Positions 61,161 to 64,000 of a stretch of 64,000 nt of DNA are shown piece after piece. The notes beneath the pieces were generated by a model, which worked only from the letters and a program-made list of their open reading frames with translations, did no database searches and was not told where the DNA came from. The number at the start of each line of letters is the position of its first letter. The first letter of the stretch is position 1. Both the position numbers and the translations under genes were made by a program. Source of the stretch: Otis tarda (Eukaryota; Chordata; Aves; Otidiformes; Otididae); contig CM048557.1 in assembly GCA_026413225.1 (NCBI GenBank), forward strand, positions 1,860,001-1,924,000. The letters run 5' to 3'.

Positions 61161-64000
61161 TACCGCTGAGGCACGCGCTCACACGCAGTCATCCATTTGC
61201 TTGGAGGGGGTGAAACCGGGGACCTGCCTTTGGCTCACCGGAGCTATGGGTTCCAGGCTCCCGATACCTAGCGACCACCCACTATTACAGTATGTCTGTC
61301 TTCCAGCCTGTTTGCGTGCCCCCGCCCCGGGCAGCTAAATTGTTAATGATTAACAGCTAATTGTTGCTTGCTTTTGCACCAGCAAGCCGCAGTATCCCTC
61401 CGTCGCCGCCCCCGCTTCCACAGGAACAGACGATATCCCAGTACACCCAGTCCAGAATTAGCTTCAGTATCCAGGACAGTATCAGAACCTCACAGTTCAG
61501 TTCAGCATGCATGTTCGTGCTGCTTTCCTCTCTTCGCCTCACATCTTACACTTTTGGAAACGCAGTAAGAAGGCAAAATCTTCTCAATATGAAATCACAC
61601 CGATCTGAGAGAAGGTACACAACAGATGAATCTCTTCCACTCCTATTAGATAGGGACTTTCATGCTAAATGAGACCATTTTCTTCTGATAGTCTCAAGAC
61701 AGGAATGTAACATTAGCATGACCAGTATTAGGAACAATGAGGCACCTGTTAATTAACATACTAGAATTATTTTAAGTACTTACTATCCAGTACTGGATAG
61801 TATTTACTGAAGTACCAAAAGCTGTGGATCACGCTGTAGCATGCAGTCACCCTCCACAACTGGTCGTTACGCTGGGGTTATGCTGCCTGTGTGCAGGAAG
61901 GATGGCCGATACCAGGAATTACTGCTCTGAGGCATACACGTGAGTGTTCAGACCCTGCAACATCCTGAATGTACATTTCGGTATCTTAACAGAAATAAAA
62001 GTAGATTATTTGTCTTAAGGTTTGGGGTTGTTACTTTTAAATTGATTATAAGCAAGATCCAGTATTCAAAAGAGAAGGCAGGCAACTGTCCTGCCAAAAG
62101 GCAGAATGACTTATTCCTTTCCATCAATTGGTACTCCACAGAAACAGTAAAAACTATGGATTCTCAAACACATACAAAAACAGCGCCAATAGAAGCTGCA
62201 GTAAACTCTGCCAATGAAGCTCAAAAAACAAACGGCTGCCTCAGTCTTCTAAGTCTCTCTGAAAACTAACTGAAATTTTGGCTAATTTATAAGTATCTCC
62301 CCAGTGACAGACTAACGGAGGCAAGCCCAACAGAACTCATTTGGAAATTTGAAAATATAACACAAGGTATTTGAAGAGGAAAATGAGTATACATTTACAT
62401 TTTAAGGAAAAAAATACTTTTAGTAATACAGGAAAGTTTGCTAGACAAAGCAGTCAATGAACGATTTCATCTTTACAAAAGATAAAATATTGACAGAATA
62501 TAGTAGTACAGCTCCATCACGTAAGTCTGCGATGAACATTTGTCTACAGCATCATTTATTTCCCTATCTTTGTACTTCAGTGTAACAGCTTCGCATCTGG
62601 TAGCAACTGACAGCAGTAAGTGCGCATCCCTGAAGACTTTAATAATAGTATTATCTAGCCTTGCTTTAATCTTGGTAAACTCAGCCTGCAGTCACAAAAT
62701 ACAAATTGTTCAGCCCTGGCAATTTAGGCAGAATCCAGGATTTAGCTTTGGGCTTCTGAATTTAAAGCAAAACTTACCTGAAATCAATCCAGATAAGGGA
62801 TGAGTAACAACCATTAGTAAGTCATATTGTCCATGGAAATTTATAAAATATTAACAAACAACTAACTGCTTTTATAAACAAATACGAATAGTACTTGTTA
62901 CTAATGACTGTCAGCACATCCATAAGTGACATAAAGGTTTGGAAAAAAGATGGCTAATGTGTCTCACAGGCCTAATGGGTTGCTTACAACAGCACATAAT
63001 TTATTAACCTTTTATTACAGTAACTATTAATAGTTCATTAGCCCTTTGCTCCCAACAGTTTTCTGATCATGTTTAAAATATAATTTCATTTACAACTACA
63101 TTCTCCTACTACCAAAGCTGCACTCCTCAACAGCAAAACAGTAGTTCATTGTCTCCTCATTTGAGCCTTGATTTTACTGAAGCTAGTGTTAAACCTTTGT
63201 TTGACTTCACAGCAAAACCTCGAGATGCTTTAATAGATGAAAATTACACTTGCTTTCACGTCTCTGGTAATAATATTCTGGACTGGTTTCTTTCGAGGTC
63301 TTCTTTTACGAGTTTGTACGAAGTTGGAAGTATCCAAGTGTATGCCGTTTAGAAATTGGTTGGTTTTGTCATTTTGATTTATTGTATAGTATTGCAATAC
63401 AGATAAGACCTCTTTGTGCAAGGTATTATACAAATCATAAGCAGTTCACTTTTATAGTTTAATTGTAACAAAACCAGGAAAAGAAACAATAGGAGAATAG
63501 AAATGAAATGCTGCTAGCCTCACATGATAGTCAGGGAGAAAATTAGGTGATAAAAACCCTAAATGGTTCTCTTTTTTTTACATTTAAATTATAGGGGAGA
63601 ACAAGGTCTATGAAATTTGTTCTCTTAAATTATAGTGGTGTTTTTGAAAGTCCTACTTTCGGTGTTCAAACTTGAGGCAGTACAATCTACTGTGCAGGTC
63701 ATTAAACTAGGTGTCTGATTTTATCCTTGTCCCGATACTGATCTGCTATGTCATGCTGTGCAAATTTTTTCTGTTTCACTCTGGATAATGGAAAAAAATA
63801 GTTTCTTAAAATTTGTATGTATCACAACTACACTACTGTAATAAGACACCATTTCAACCAGTGCTGAGGAAACATTAACCTCATAACCTAGTAAATACAG
63901 CCACCACTTATCCTGCATTAAAGTGTTCTGTAAGGAAAGCAATTCAATTAGTATTTCTCACCTATGATTACATTTCAGGGAATGGAAATGATAGAAGGAA
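61161..64000. other. 5' flank of GALNT18, no gene seen
   Basis: This is AT-richer intergenic sequence upstream of GALNT18. No open frame of recognisable protein type, RNA gene, CR1 copy or LTR was found on either strand. The few short frames (up to about 109 codons, at 61940-62269) lack recognisable motifs. Distal regulatory elements could be present but cannot be identified without comparing species. Confidence 0.6.

Noticed and set aside
60853-61338. Plus-strand frame of 161 codons upstream of GALNT18
   Set aside because: CpG-island composition, no domain or known homologue; probably a chance frame.
1-64000. CRISPR array, bacterial operon or phage-type system
   Set aside because: No regularly spaced direct repeats, no dense coding and no ribosome-binding-site organisation; the window is clearly vertebrate intronic DNA.

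Overview
This window is vertebrate nuclear DNA and almost certainly avian. The sequence carries several 3'-anchored CR1 LINE copies and three solo endogenous-retrovirus LTRs of families common in bird genomes, and it has one recognisable gene exon. The LTR families look more like those of neoavian birds than chicken, but that species placement is inference.

The only coding sequence I can support is the first coding exon of GALNT18 (polypeptide N-acetylgalactosaminyltransferase-like 18) on the minus strand. Its ATG is at 60368 and its splice donor follows 60134. It encodes the first 78 residues plus one base: a short cytosolic tail, a signal-anchor and the start of the stem. Everything left of 60133 is therefore read as the proximal part of GALNT18 intron 1, at least 60.1 kb with no second exon seen. 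Everything right of about 60.9 kb is 5' flank. GC-rich lobes at about 59.67-60.13 kb and 60.62-61.16 kb form a CpG-island promoter region with GC-box and CCAAT motifs. Four upstream ATGs precede the GALNT18 start; one opens a 26-codon frame that overlaps the main start out of frame.

The intron carries CR1 fragments at 2.41-2.99 kb, 22.34-22.44 kb, 42.38-42.56 kb and 45.11-45.45 kb (all minus strand) and at 48.08-48.30 kb (plus strand). An older L3/CR1-like 3' end lies at 9.7-9.99 kb. Three complete solo LTRs each have a perfect 5-bp target-site duplication: 10872-12009 (GCCTG), 39662-40246 (ATTAG) and 40968-42113 (AGACT). The first and third belong to one family and the second to another. In all three, the TATA-like and poly(A)-like signals lie on the minus strand, the same direction as GALNT18 transcription. 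Low-complexity tracts (A22, A25, G16, C12, a TCCAAA hexamer array, an AT-rich patch and an ATTAGATATTA-type minisatellite at a CR1 edge) complete the repeat content.

The most unexplained structure is a 62-bp inverted repeat (60/62 matches by eye) at 50713-50774 and 51916-51977 with a 1141-bp spacer. It has no visible target-site duplication and is not part of any repeat family I recognise. There are no operons, CRISPR arrays, tRNA genes or bacterial-type systems here, and most open frames in the window are chance frames or lie inside repeats.
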